Shown here in pieces: positions 51,173 through 60,392 of a stretch of DNA of 64,000 nt. Each line of letters opens with the position of its first letter. Within the stretch, counting starts at the first letter, position 1. The stretch spans positions 25,492-89,491 of the forward strand of contig CAZEAC010000007.1 of the NCBI GenBank assembly GCA_964510065.1. Direction: 5' to 3'. A model generated the notes under the pieces. The model searched no databases and was not told the DNA's origin. It saw nothing but the letters and a program-made list of their open reading frames with translations. This stretch comes from CAZEAC01 sp964510065 (GTDB lineage Bacteria; Bdellovibrionota_C; UBA2361; CAIXSY01). The translations under genes were made by a program, and so were the position numbers.

Positions 51173-52684
51173 CTATTGCGAGATATTTACGCCCAGCGGC
51201 ACTCCAGGGAGCGGCTCGCCGGCCGAAGGAATCTGGCCGGTGATGAAGTATTGGCCGACGTCGCCACGTAGTCCTGCACTGGATACTACCAAATAATAGG
51301 TGCCGGCACTGAGCGCTACATTAATGATCGTCTCGCCAAGATCGGAATTGTTTCCCGCAGCGATTACTGAACCGCCTGAATTTCTTAGTTCAAGTTTTAG
51401 GTCCAGAGTTGGGTTGAAGGCAACGACATCGGCGTAGATTGTGGCGCTACCTGCGCCGGCAGTAAACTTGAAGTAGTCAACATCAGTAAGTCTTTCAATA
51501 ACTCCCTGGGTGCTTATATTTCCTGACGTCGGGACCGATATTAGTGTCGCCGAAGTTGTCGCTCCGCCATGGTCATCAATTCTATAGCCAAACTGATTCG
51601 TTGAACTTGAGAGTACCGCGAGGTCATCTTGGAAAGTGCTCGCCGAGGTGGTGGTGCCGTACCACCATACTCCGCGTTTGAAATAGGAGTTGCCCATGGT
51701 AGGCGCCACGATGCTGAGCGCTCCGCCATCGTAATACGAATCGACGAGCGTTCCCGATGCGTCGTAGAGACTTTGATGGCGCAAATTAAAGAGGTGGCCA
51801 GCTTCATGTGCAGTGGCCTCAGCGATAGTTTGAGCTCCGTCCTCGATGCTTACAAGGTCAAAAATATCCCTAAATACCGTGCTGAATGCGAAACCGATAT
51901 TTGAGCCCGAGTTGCTGTAGCCGCCTACGACGGCGACGCCTCCCGCTGAGGCTCCCAGCCAGGCCCCATCGCCGCCGATAAAAATTGCAGCTGTTCTTAG
52001 GTTTGCGCTTACCGGATCGTTGTAGTTGTTCGGATCAATGGTAGTCACATTCACGTTGAAAGGCGAATATTTCTCGGCGACAGCGTTGCAGATAAGCAAC
52101 ATTGCATCGCGTTCAATCTGCGAGAATCCGGCGGTATTGTCATCGAGGTCGAAAGGTGGTGTCGTAATATTACTGTATTGATTTGCCCAGACTCCGTTTA
52201 CGACTCCACCGCCGAAGTTAAGATAAAGCGTCGCAGGAGCCGCGGGCATACTGCTAAAGTTTAACGGCACAGGAATGGTCGACTGCGCTATCTCGACGCC
52301 CGAGGCAACCGAATCGTCGTATGCTGGAAGGAGGCAGTCGGTCGCTGCAAGGGTACCGGTTGTTTGAAGATTCTGCTCCGAGTCATCATCGATCGTAAAT
52401 TTACGCGCGCTAAATGAGCCGCGAACTGAAACTCTTCCACCTCGAAGATGTTTCTTCCCTTTTCGTTTAAATTCGAGTGGGATAGTGATGCTCTTATTTC
52501 CGACTTTTTTCACAAAGAGCTGGTAGCGCGGTTCAATCTCGCGGCGCATATCGATCGGGTCGACGATTAATTCGAGAAGTTCGCCGCTCAGGGTACAGTT
52601 TGTTTGAGGGAATGCTGCGCGGCAGTAAAAAATGCTAGCAAGAGCCAAGGAGAGAAAAATGAGAAAATTCTTAATGTTAGGCAT
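51173..52684 (-). CDS. Secreted zinc metalloprotease with C-terminal pre-peptidase domain
   Basis: The 503-residue protein has a signal peptide (about 1-26) and a zinc site HEAGHLFNLRH at residues 293-303, the HExxHxxxxxH pattern of metzincin-like proteases. A C-terminal PPC-type domain (about 380-490; TDVDYFKFTAGAG, SAGTYYLVVSSAGLRGDVGQYFI) follows. AAGGAA precedes ATG 52684. It is probably exported and active in the surroundings. The region after about residue 90 and before the active site has no clear family match. Confidence 0.85.
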   Translation of the reverse strand: MPNIKNFLIFLSLALASIFYCRAAFPQTNCTLSGELLELIVDPIDMRREIEPRYQLFVKKVGNKSITIPLEFKRKGKKHLRGGRVSVRGSFSARKFTIDDDSEQNLQTTGTLAATDCLLPAYDDSVASGVEIAQSTIPVPLNFSSMPAAPATLYLNFGGGVVNGVWANQYSNITTPPFDLDDNTAGFSQIERDAMLLICNAVAEKYSPFNVNVTTIDPNNYNDPVSANLRTAAIFIGGDGAWLGASAGGVAVVGGYSNSGSNIGFAFSTVFRDIFDLVSIEDGAQTIAEATAHEAGHLFNLRHQSLYDASGTLVDSYYDGGALSIVAPTMGNSYFKRGVWWYGTTTSASTFQDDLAVLSSSTNQFGYRIDDHGGATTSATLISVPTSGNISTQGVIERLTDVDYFKFTAGAGSATIYADVVAFNPTLDLKLELRNSGGSVIAAGNNSDLGETIINVALSAGTYYLVVSSAGLRGDVGQYFITGQIPSAGEPLPGVPLGVNISQ

Positions 52685-53075
52685 TTTCCTTGGCTTTACC
52701 CCGAAGGTTTATCGTTACCGCAGCTATTTAGATGGGAAAGTGGCGAGAGAGTTTCTTCCTTTAATAGAGCCAGTTCGCTCTTACGCCTGGGTAATTTCTG
52801 GCGCGATTTCCTTCGCCGAATTGTTTTAGTCGGATCCTTATACGACTACAGCACTTTTTTGCGTGCGCGCAGTGCGCATGTAAAATATTTAACGGTCTAT
52901 GTTGTCCTTGCAAAACTAATTTTAACATATTGTTTATATTGCACTATTTGGGAACAATTTTGTTGATTAGTGTCGCTGCCTAGCGTAGTATTAATACATG
53001 GGCAAAATGCACACGGCTATTGTGTGCCCATATAGGGTCCGGGAAATTATTTTTAAGTGAGAGGAGTAGTACAAC
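52685..53075. other. Intergenic region between divergent secreted-protein genes
   Basis: About 390 AT-rich bases without a convincing gene. They contain the palindrome GTATTAATAC near 52988 and a bulged hairpin (about 52998-53032; GCACAC / GTGTGC extended by ATGG / CCAT) 45 bases before the next start. The region probably holds two divergent promoters and a structured leader. Confidence 0.5.
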
Positions 53076-54593
53076 ATGGAAGTGGGAAAGAGATTATTAA
53101 AATGGGCAGGCACCATTATTGCGATTCTGTGCCTTTGCGTTACTGCGCTTCATGCGCAGGCTCAAAGCGCAACCGGAAGTATTGCAGGCAGAGTTTACTC
53201 AAGAAGCGGAACAATCTCTTCGAGCTTTGTCAGGGTATATTCAAGCGTGGCACCCGTCACTGTCCTTCGGCAGGTAAGTACAGATAGCCAGGGCGTGTAC
53301 TCTATCGAGGACCTTGCTCCAGGAACCTACTATCTTCAAACTTTTGGGAGCCATAAATTGTCACAATACTATGTCGATGAGATCTATGGTGGAGTCTCCT
53401 GCCCGGAAAATATCTGTGAAGTGACGAAGGGGATGCTTGTCCCAGTCGCAGCTGGCCAAGTTACATCGCAGATTGATTTTGAATTAGAGGCTGCAATGTC
53501 CATCTCGGGTCGAATTGCCGGATTCCCTTCCGGTGCCACGAGCTCGGTTGGACTCTCAGGTGCGGAGGCCATTCTCTACGATGGCGCTGGCAAGTTTTTT
53601 CTCTCTAAAACTTCAGATTTCAATGGAGATTATGAATTTAAGACTCTCACCGCAGGAAGCTATTTCTTGTCGACAAAAAATAGCGCAGGCTTTATTGACG
53701 AGCTTTATTCAAACGACCCCTGTCCGGCGAGTAGCTGCGATATTTTCATGGGAAATAAGATCACGCTTAGCAGCAGCAACAAGCATAAAACGGCATCGTT
53801 TGTGCTTTGGCCGGGTGGCTTACTTTCCGGAAAAGTAACCAATGCGCTTTCAAAAGCGGGGATTCCATATGTCACTGTGCAAGTTTATGATAGCAACGGT
53901 CGCTACGTTAAAGCGGATTCAACCAAATCCAACGGCGAGTTTATTTTTGATGGCGGCCTAGAGCCGGGAACCTATTTTGTCACTGTTTCAAAGGTCGGCT
54001 ATGTCAGCCAACTTTTCGGATTTGGTGAGTGCACCGGCGACTGTCCGCTGAGAAGTGGCACTCCGGTCAAAGTGACACCCAACGCAATGACTTCCGGAAT
54101 TGATTTTGTAATCTATTCGAAGTCGGAGAGCCCTTCCAATGCCGACAGCGATAAGGACGGCACTTTTGATATTCGGGATGGATGTGACTTTGATCCGAAG
54201 AAGACTGCGCCAGGAGTCTGCGGTTGCGGAAAGGCCGATGCTGATAGCAATGCCAATGGAGTGATTGATTGCTTGGCAAATGCCGAATTGAAAGCCGAGT
54301 TCGCTGTAATTCTTGCGAGGATAAGAGCGCTTCGTCCGTTAAGCTTGGCCTATCTCCCAAATCAGTCACGTCTCCGCGCGGAGCTTTCGGGGAGCGTTCT
54401 TGCCGTGAACACGACAATGCAAAGTTTCGGTACTGCGATTGCGCTCAAGGCGGGCACCCCTCCCGAGCTTGAAATTGCGCGCCTATCGTTTAACCGATCG
54501 CTACGAAATTTACTGAGGAAAAGTGGCGACCTGCGAATGGCTCGTCGTAAGGTGACTCGCGCTATAGCGCGTATAAGTGACCTTTTGGCGTAG
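53076..54593 (+). CDS. Secreted protein with carboxypeptidase-regulatory-like repeats and a CGCG calcium motif
   Basis: The 505-residue protein has a signal peptide ending AQA, then four beta-sandwich repeats of the carboxypeptidase regulatory/SdrB type (for example GIPYVTVQVYDSNGRYV and GLEPGTYFVTVSKVGY). A thrombospondin-3-like segment DSDKDGTFDIRDG and the motif PGVCGCGKADADSNANGV follow near residues 350-395. The last 90 residues form a basic, helical tail. The TSP3-like repeats bind calcium in other proteins. It is likely surface-attached or secreted. It ends at a strong terminator. Confidence 0.78.
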   Translation: MEVGKRLLKWAGTIIAILCLCVTALHAQAQSATGSIAGRVYSRSGTISSSFVRVYSSVAPVTVLRQVSTDSQGVYSIEDLAPGTYYLQTFGSHKLSQYYVDEIYGGVSCPENICEVTKGMLVPVAAGQVTSQIDFELEAAMSISGRIAGFPSGATSSVGLSGAEAILYDGAGKFFLSKTSDFNGDYEFKTLTAGSYFLSTKNSAGFIDELYSNDPCPASSCDIFMGNKITLSSSNKHKTASFVLWPGGLLSGKVTNALSKAGIPYVTVQVYDSNGRYVKADSTKSNGEFIFDGGLEPGTYFVTVSKVGYVSQLFGFGECTGDCPLRSGTPVKVTPNAMTSGIDFVIYSKSESPSNADSDKDGTFDIRDGCDFDPKKTAPGVCGCGKADADSNANGVIDCLANAELKAEFAVILARIRALRPLSLAYLPNQSRLRAELSGSVLAVNTTMQSFGTAIALKAGTPPELEIARLSFNRSLRNLLRKSGDLRMARRKVTRAIARISDLLA

Positions 54594-54600
54594 CATACCC

Positions 54601-54639
54601 TTTCCCGACCCCGCGAGGGGTCGGGAAAGCTCTGTTTTT
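54601..54639 (+). terminator. Strong intrinsic terminator
   Basis: TTTCCCGACCCC (54601-54612), loop GCGA, and GGGGTCGGGAAA (54617-54628) form a perfect 12-bp stem, followed after six bases by TTTTT. It lies eight bases after the stop of the preceding gene. Confidence 0.85.
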
Positions 54640-54689
54640 GTGTCTCTTATGGATCATGGAACGTACGATGCGGATTAGAGAGAGATGAA

Positions 54690-57059
54690 ATGGGAAGAGT
54701 GTCTTTTAGATTCATGTATCCAGTGCGCACCCTGAATATTGTTCAAAGCATACGCAATCTATTCGGCGTGCTTCTAGTATGTACGCTTTTGTCGTCACCG
54801 TCATTTGGCGCGGAAGAGCTTACTGAGGTGAATCTGCCCTTGGCGCCTGATGAGCGAGTGACTTCGCAGAAGCAGATGGGATTAGTTCAGAATCGTCCAA
54901 TTGTTTTGCTTGTGGCGAATTCAGCGACAACCGCACGTGCGTTAGTCGTCGGATTTCAAGATAGCGGCGCCGAAATTTTGCTTGATATTACAGATTATAT
55001 AGGGGACCAGACTTTGATTAGTGAAGGAGGGCGTTGGGCATCGTTTGTACCTTCAGCCAACGAGCTTACTGTATTGTTAGGAGATGACGGGAAAAATTCC
55101 GGTGAGATCTGGGTTACCGATGGTACGGCTGCAGGAACCCGTCGCATTGAGTCGAATACGTATCCGGGAAAGGCAATAGAGATTGAGCGAATGAATTCGC
55201 ACCGGCAAGAGAAGCTTGCCCTTCCTTTTTTTCGCTACTCAGATCAACTTCGTGGACTGACCCATATCAATGGAAAACTTCTCCTGGTCAGAGGCGGACT
55301 TGAAGCGCTCGATCTCTCGTCGGGCAAACGTGAAGAGCTTATTCCGCCGGATCCCACAAATTCGATAGAGGTACGAAAATTGGCCGGCCAGTCAGACTGC
55401 CTTATCGCCTCCTTAGATAACGAAGCATACACCTTCTATCGGAGCGATGGAACGGCGCAGGGTACCTCACTCTTCTCTCGGCAACCATTTCCGCGATACA
55501 CGCCGAATACTACACGATTATACCTCGGTGGCGTTTCCAACGGAGAGGATGGCGCCAGTGTACAGCTTTTTCACAATAGCCCCTACTTCTCCGATGGCAC
55601 CGCTGCGGGAACTCGCTACTTTAATGCTAACCAATTGCCCGACGCATGTCCCGATGATGGCGGTATTGATGCTGATATGGCGCTGCAGCTTGGCGATAGG
55701 CTTATATATCCGACCTGTTATGCTCAGGGTGAACGTGCAATCGCAAGTTACGATCTACTCAGTGGCGAATCACGACGGATTTTTATGCCGGCGGGGTCTT
55801 CGCTCGAACTGAGCTTCTCGGATGCGCGACGTGAGCCGAAGAATTACACTCTGGATGGGAATTTGACGCTTAACGGACGAATTCGAACCATTCCTTATTT
55901 CCGGCAGGCAGTGCCGGGATCTTTAGACACTACTACATCGCCTCTTGAGTTGTGGCGTACTGATGGCACTGTCGAAGGTACTTTTTCCTTGGGTGAAAGC
56001 GCCACGCAACCGCCTAAATCTGAGGTCATGACCATTTCAAAAGCTTATGGATTTAGCCTCATAAGGTACACCAACAGCACGGGTGTGTTTACTGATGGTA
56101 CTCTTTCGCAAACTTTCAAGGCTTTGCGTTTCTCGAGATTTAGCGCGATGAATTTTGATTCGTTCCTTTCTGCGGAACATGGGGATTATTTGCTGTACCT
56201 CGCTCAAGATGAAGATCGCGTGGAGAAACGAGCTGAATTGAGCAACCAGATTGCGCTTACAGAATTTGATCCACGGAAAAGTCAATTTCGAAGCGTAAGG
56301 CTTCTCTCATACCCGAAAAATTCGATAGCAAATAAATTTCAAGCCAAAACCTTTACATCATTCTTTGTTACCGAAGATCAGATTTACCTGCCAATTCTCA
56401 ACTATAGTGGAAACGACCGGTTGTTCGATAGGTTTTTGTACTTTCGAATCGCGCGAGATGCCTGTCCAAATGATGATCTGAAATTTGTTCCTGGAGTTTG
56501 TGGCTGTGGTACGGAGGAAGCTCCGCTACGGCTCGATGAGCAGGGGCTTGTTGCTCCGGGATCGACTATTTGTCGAACTTCGGCCGGTCCAATTCTCATT
56601 AACCCAGAGTATGTTCCCGATCCGAAAGTTGGTCAGCCGGTACAGAGTGAGGGGCATACTTTGTTATCATTGGCGTTCCCTCAAGATCTGCTGAGTCAAA
56701 TTTCGAGGCAGCTTGAATTAGCCGCATTGGACAGCTCTGAGGCTGTTGCAATTGTCGGTCTCAATTCGAGAATCGCCAGTTCAGCCCGTATTACTCACAA
56801 AGTGAGGGTGATTAGAATTAGAAATGACAAAAGTAGTTCGGTCGCCGTACGCAATACTTCAGGGGGCCGTAGCGAGCTTCGTATTCGCGGAGGTCTGCGA
56901 AAGTCCGATCAGCTCTTTTTCGATTATAGCTTTGACGCGTTTTCTCCGGATAGCCGTCGACTTCTTTCGTCTTCAAACATTAGAGAGGGTGAAATAAGAG
57001 TAAAGTCTTCGACACGAAAGAAAAAGTCGAAACGATTCGAACAAAGGCGGACGCCATGA
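54690..57059 (+). CDS. Secreted protein with TDGT repeats and CGCG motif
   Basis: The 789-residue protein has a signal segment (about 20-40). Repeats with the pattern W-x-T-DGT-x-x-GT (EIWVTDGTAAGTRRIE, FYRSDGTAQGTSLF, PYFSDGTAAGTRYF, ELWRTDGTVEGTFSL) are typical of large extracellular proteins with a propeller-like fold. Near residue 600 is CPNDDLKFVPGVCGCG, as in the neighbouring gene, and the end is very basic (STRKKKSKRFEQRR). It heads an operon; its stop overlaps the DUF6502 gene (ATGA). Confidence 0.75.
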   Translation: MGRVSFRFMYPVRTLNIVQSIRNLFGVLLVCTLLSSPSFGAEELTEVNLPLAPDERVTSQKQMGLVQNRPIVLLVANSATTARALVVGFQDSGAEILLDITDYIGDQTLISEGGRWASFVPSANELTVLLGDDGKNSGEIWVTDGTAAGTRRIESNTYPGKAIEIERMNSHRQEKLALPFFRYSDQLRGLTHINGKLLLVRGGLEALDLSSGKREELIPPDPTNSIEVRKLAGQSDCLIASLDNEAYTFYRSDGTAQGTSLFSRQPFPRYTPNTTRLYLGGVSNGEDGASVQLFHNSPYFSDGTAAGTRYFNANQLPDACPDDGGIDADMALQLGDRLIYPTCYAQGERAIASYDLLSGESRRIFMPAGSSLELSFSDARREPKNYTLDGNLTLNGRIRTIPYFRQAVPGSLDTTTSPLELWRTDGTVEGTFSLGESATQPPKSEVMTISKAYGFSLIRYTNSTGVFTDGTLSQTFKALRFSRFSAMNFDSFLSAEHGDYLLYLAQDEDRVEKRAELSNQIALTEFDPRKSQFRSVRLLSYPKNSIANKFQAKTFTSFFVTEDQIYLPILNYSGNDRLFDRFLYFRIARDACPNDDLKFVPGVCGCGTEEAPLRLDEQGLVAPGSTICRTSAGPILINPEYVPDPKVGQPVQSEGHTLLSLAFPQDLLSQISRQLELAALDSSEAVAIVGLNSRIASSARITHKVRVIRIRNDKSSSVAVRNTSGGRSELRIRGGLRKSDQLFFDYSFDAFSPDSRRLLSSSNIREGEIRVKSSTRKKKSKRFEQRRTP

Positions 57060-57892
57060 TGCGTATTGTTCATCGGCCTGAACTTCTCAAAGGACTACGC
57101 CAGCTGGTAAAGGGGTTAGTGCGCTTTTGTCTTCGGCATTCGATTACGGTGTCGGAGATCGAGAGCTGCATTCGGCAAGGCTTCATTGAAGCCGCAAGAG
57201 AGGATCTCCGGCAACGTAATCAGGAACCCTCAGTAAGTCGACTCAGCGTGATAACCGGACTTAATCGCCGACAGGTACAGCAGCTTTTGGAGCCGGAACC
57301 AGGCGTCGCCAGCAACGCGAGCCTAATTATGAAAGTCATTGGTCAATGGCAAGGTGATAAGCAATTCATTGATGTAAACAAAGAACCGCGAATTCTTAGC
57401 TGTGGCTTTGAAAGCAGTGACTTCAATCGCCTCGTAAATTCAATTAGCAAAGAGCTGAATCCAGCCACGGTGCTTTTCGAGCTCGAGCGAGTTGGCGCGG
57501 TTCAGAGAGTACCGGCGCAAGACCCAAAACTAGAATCTGATCACGTTAAGCTGGTACTTGAGGTCTACCAGCCGGTCGAAGACATTGAAGCGGGATTTCG
57601 CATCATCAGTGCGGACGCCCATGATCTTATCGTCGCTGCCGAAGAGAACATACTCGAAGCACCAAGTGTAAGTAATCTTCATATTCGCACCGAGTATGAC
57701 CGAATTCGGCCTGCGGGCATTGTAGAGCTAAAAAAATGGCTGTTGCAAGAAGGATATGCTTTTCATGAACGCGCACGGGATAAGTTCGCCGAATTTGACC
57801 AAGATGTAAATCCCGATGCAAGTTTTTCGGGGCGTTGTGTCCGTGTCGTGTTGGGCTCCTTCGGTAAAGTATTTTCGGAAGAGGAAAGGTGA
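57056..57892 (+). CDS. DUF6502-family protein
   Basis: The 278-residue protein shows the DUF6502 pattern: an N-terminal LKGLRQLVKGLVRFCLRHSIT, then SVSRLSVITGLNRRQVQQLLE, which reads as a helix-turn-helix. A following alpha/beta part is of unknown function. A DNA-binding or regulatory role is suggested by the HTH but is not proven. It lies between two exported proteins with overlapping starts and stops, so it is made with them. This context is unusual for the family. Confidence 0.75.
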   Translation: MMRIVHRPELLKGLRQLVKGLVRFCLRHSITVSEIESCIRQGFIEAAREDLRQRNQEPSVSRLSVITGLNRRQVQQLLEPEPGVASNASLIMKVIGQWQGDKQFIDVNKEPRILSCGFESSDFNRLVNSISKELNPATVLFELERVGAVQRVPAQDPKLESDHVKLVLEVYQPVEDIEAGFRIISADAHDLIVAAEENILEAPSVSNLHIRTEYDRIRPAGIVELKKWLLQEGYAFHERARDKFAEFDQDVNPDASFSGRCVRVVLGSFGKVFSEEER

Positions 57893-58686
57893 TGCAGATG
57901 ATTTCGCAGAATAAGCGGCGTGAATTCATGAGAGCGTCTTTACACGGAGCGATACTGTGCCTATGCCTGCTCTTCGCGAGTTGTGGTGGAGGAAGCGTTA
58001 GCACGGGGAGTTCTTCGGAATCTATCATTGTCAAGGGAGAACTTAGGACTTCGGACAATCAGTTGATTGCCCTGGCTGAGGTTACCGATCTCCAAACCGG
58101 TGAGACAACAGTTAGTAATGACCAGGGGCGTTTTGCTCTTGCCGTTGAGTTTACCGACAATAGCGCTAAGCTTCTTGTACGGGACGGCGATTTCGAGGGA
58201 CAGGCTACGATATCGAATTTAGATTCGTCCGCAGATCAAGTGCTTGTAAAAATTACGGTTGATCGGCAATCTGGAATCGTCGCAGCAGTTATCGTGGAGT
58301 CGCTAGACGCCGAGGATCCTCAAAATGGCCCATCGATAACTCATAGCTTCCTGTTCACAATAACTTCATCGAGAAATACGCCGCTTCGCGGAGTTGTATT
58401 GACCTCCGTACAGGCAGAGAAGTCGGCCAGAAGTGACGCAAAAGGGAAGTGCCGATTGACGGCCAAGGGCGTCTCGCGGAGCTTCAGGGTGGGGGTACTG
58501 TATAAAGGTGTGAAGGGAAGTTTCACGCTTGATTCGCTTCCGGATGATCGCAGTATCTCGCTTAACGTGAGATTGAAGCTGAGTATTGATGAGGGGCAGG
58601 TGGATCCGGGAACTGGGAAACCAGCGCGCAGTTTGTTTATTGAAGTTGAGCGTGAGGAAGTAGTGATGTGGTTAAGGATCTTCTAA
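57892..58686 (+). CDS. Lipoprotein with carboxypeptidase-regulatory-like domains
   Basis: The product of about 264 residues has a lipoprotein signal (FASC, followed by GGGS) and two beta-sandwich domains. The first (IVKGELRTSDNQLIALAEVTD) is of the carboxypeptidase-regulatory kind; the second has RGVVLTSVQAEK and FRVGVLYKGVKG. It starts at ATG 57892, overlapping the DUF6502 stop (TGATG); a GTG at 57889 is an alternative. The 3' end overlaps the start of the M11-type protease gene. Confidence 0.7.
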   Translation: MQMISQNKRREFMRASLHGAILCLCLLFASCGGGSVSTGSSSESIIVKGELRTSDNQLIALAEVTDLQTGETTVSNDQGRFALAVEFTDNSAKLLVRDGDFEGQATISNLDSSADQVLVKITVDRQSGIVAAVIVESLDAEDPQNGPSITHSFLFTITSSRNTPLRGVVLTSVQAEKSARSDAKGKCRLTAKGVSRSFRVGVLYKGVKGSFTLDSLPDDRSISLNVRLKLSIDEGQVDPGTGKPARSLFIEVEREEVVMWLRIF

Positions 58687-60350
58687 AATCGGCGATGCTT
58701 CTGCTTATTGCAGGGCTGCATCAATCCGCACATGCAGAGCCCCCGCGTTCACCAGCGCGTGTCGCAGCGGTAATCGTAGAGTTCCCTGGAGTTGAAAGCG
58801 GGTTGAGCATTGCTACAGTCCAGCAGTCATTATTTGGCAGTGATGGGGTTTCAGAGCGCTACTTAAAGATCTCCAATGGAAATTACAAGCTCGTGCCGTG
58901 GGAAGCGGAGAGTCCTGCGGTCTTTGGTCCAATCGTTATTCAGCGAATGAAAAATGAAAGCTGCGACAGCTCTTATAGAATTTGGAGTGCTCGTGCTTTT
59001 GATTTCCTTGGTGGGTTGGGTAAGAAGCTCGATAAAGTTGATCACCTCGTATTCATGTTTCCTCCTGCGGAGCTCCTTGGTTGTACCGTTCGCGCCCGTG
59101 GCGAACTACTCGGTTATCGAACATGGATCTTTTCGTATGATATTAATACGATTCTGCACGAAATCGGGCATAATTTGGGCTTGGCTCATGCCGCCAGCGG
59201 AAGTGCAAGTAGTGTTGATATTGAGTATGGGGATCGTTCAAGCCCCATGGGATTTCCCGCGCGCGGACAGCTATTCATGAACGCGGCAGAGATGCGCCAG
59301 TTAGGCTGGTTGCCGCCTTCTCGCATACGCAGTGTACTTGCAGCGGGTGTTTACGAAATCGAGTTAGGCGCACTGGAGCAAATGCAATTAAATACTTTAC
59401 CAAACGCGATCTACATTGAAACATCAGGACCATATCGTCGCGTCATGGTTTCATTTCGAAACTTACTTTACCCGGAAGGGCTTGGTATGAACGCTTTTCA
59501 GCGTGGCGTAAGTATCCATTATGATCAGGGCTATGCGAATAAGACCGTGTTAGCTCGCACTCTTGCTGACGGCAAGCAGTTCTTTGACGCAGCGACCGGG
59601 CTCAAGATAATTCAGCTTTCGCACAGCGCGGAGAGCGCCAAGGTGAAAATCGTTCTTCCCACGAGCGAATTTGTGCCCGAATTGGTCGAACCCGTGATTG
59701 CCGAGCATGACCTTGATGGCGACGGAGTTCAGAATGAGCGTGACTGTGCCGCGGCCGACCCGCTGCAATGGACTTCCGAAGTCGCGATTGATGCTGACCG
59801 TGACGGACTTCGCGACAGCTCGACTCCAGTTGGCGGGTGTTATGGCGATCAGATTCCCGAGGGGTTCACTTCGCTATCGGCAACACTGGATAGCTGTGTT
59901 GGAACTACATTGGCCGATACGCGAGACGAGAATTGGGATGGTGTAAGTGATAGCTGTGTTCCCGGGCAGAAAGAACTAATTGCGCGGTATACACAGGAAG
60001 CCTGCTTACGCCAAGCGTTAGCGCTATTCCAGGTGGGGGGCGATCGATACGGAGAAAAAGCAATGGCGGCGCGTCGCAACAGCTTGAGAGCAGTTTTGAG
60101 TTTAGCGCTTACTGGGCCCCGCAAAATTAGAAGATTGCGCGGGATACGTTCCGATTTGCAGCAGGAGTTGGAGTCCAATCGCCTTCAGTCGCTTCTTCGC
60201 AAATCTCGAAAACTGATAGAAAATACCTTTGTTGAAGAAGCGATACCAGGCAGTGCGCCACGTATCGATAAACTCGCTTCGGCCCCCGATTCGGCCCAGC
60301 TTTCGCCGTGTGAAATCGTTGACGAACATTCTAAGAGGAGATTTCGGTAG
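58668..60350 (+). CDS. Secreted M11 (gametolysin)-type zinc metalloprotease
   Basis: The 560-residue protein has a signal peptide ending AHA, a front region with VEFPGVESG and SNGNYKLVPW, and the zinc site HEIGHNLGLAH at residues 164-174 (HExxHxxGxxH), as in peptidase family M11. A TSP3-like segment (DLDGDGVQNERD, DADRDGLRD; about 345-385) and a basic, helical C-terminus follow. GTG 58668 is preceded by GAGGAAG. As the last gene of the operon it may process or shed the other secreted proteins; that is a guess. Confidence 0.82.
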   Translation: MVKDLLKSAMLLLIAGLHQSAHAEPPRSPARVAAVIVEFPGVESGLSIATVQQSLFGSDGVSERYLKISNGNYKLVPWEAESPAVFGPIVIQRMKNESCDSSYRIWSARAFDFLGGLGKKLDKVDHLVFMFPPAELLGCTVRARGELLGYRTWIFSYDINTILHEIGHNLGLAHAASGSASSVDIEYGDRSSPMGFPARGQLFMNAAEMRQLGWLPPSRIRSVLAAGVYEIELGALEQMQLNTLPNAIYIETSGPYRRVMVSFRNLLYPEGLGMNAFQRGVSIHYDQGYANKTVLARTLADGKQFFDAATGLKIIQLSHSAESAKVKIVLPTSEFVPELVEPVIAEHDLDGDGVQNERDCAAADPLQWTSEVAIDADRDGLRDSSTPVGGCYGDQIPEGFTSLSATLDSCVGTTLADTRDENWDGVSDSCVPGQKELIARYTQEACLRQALALFQVGGDRYGEKAMAARRNSLRAVLSLALTGPRKIRRLRGIRSDLQQELESNRLQSLLRKSRKLIENTFVEEAIPGSAPRIDKLASAPDSAQLSPCEIVDEHSKRRFR

Positions 60351-60392
60351 TTACTAAATGCACGCGACTGAATTTCGTGGCGCTTGGGGAAA

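Noticed and set aside
52632..52829. A 65-codon plus-strand frame overlapping the start of the zinc protease
   Set aside because: It overlaps the signal-peptide coding of a well-supported gene on the other strand and has no recognisable content.
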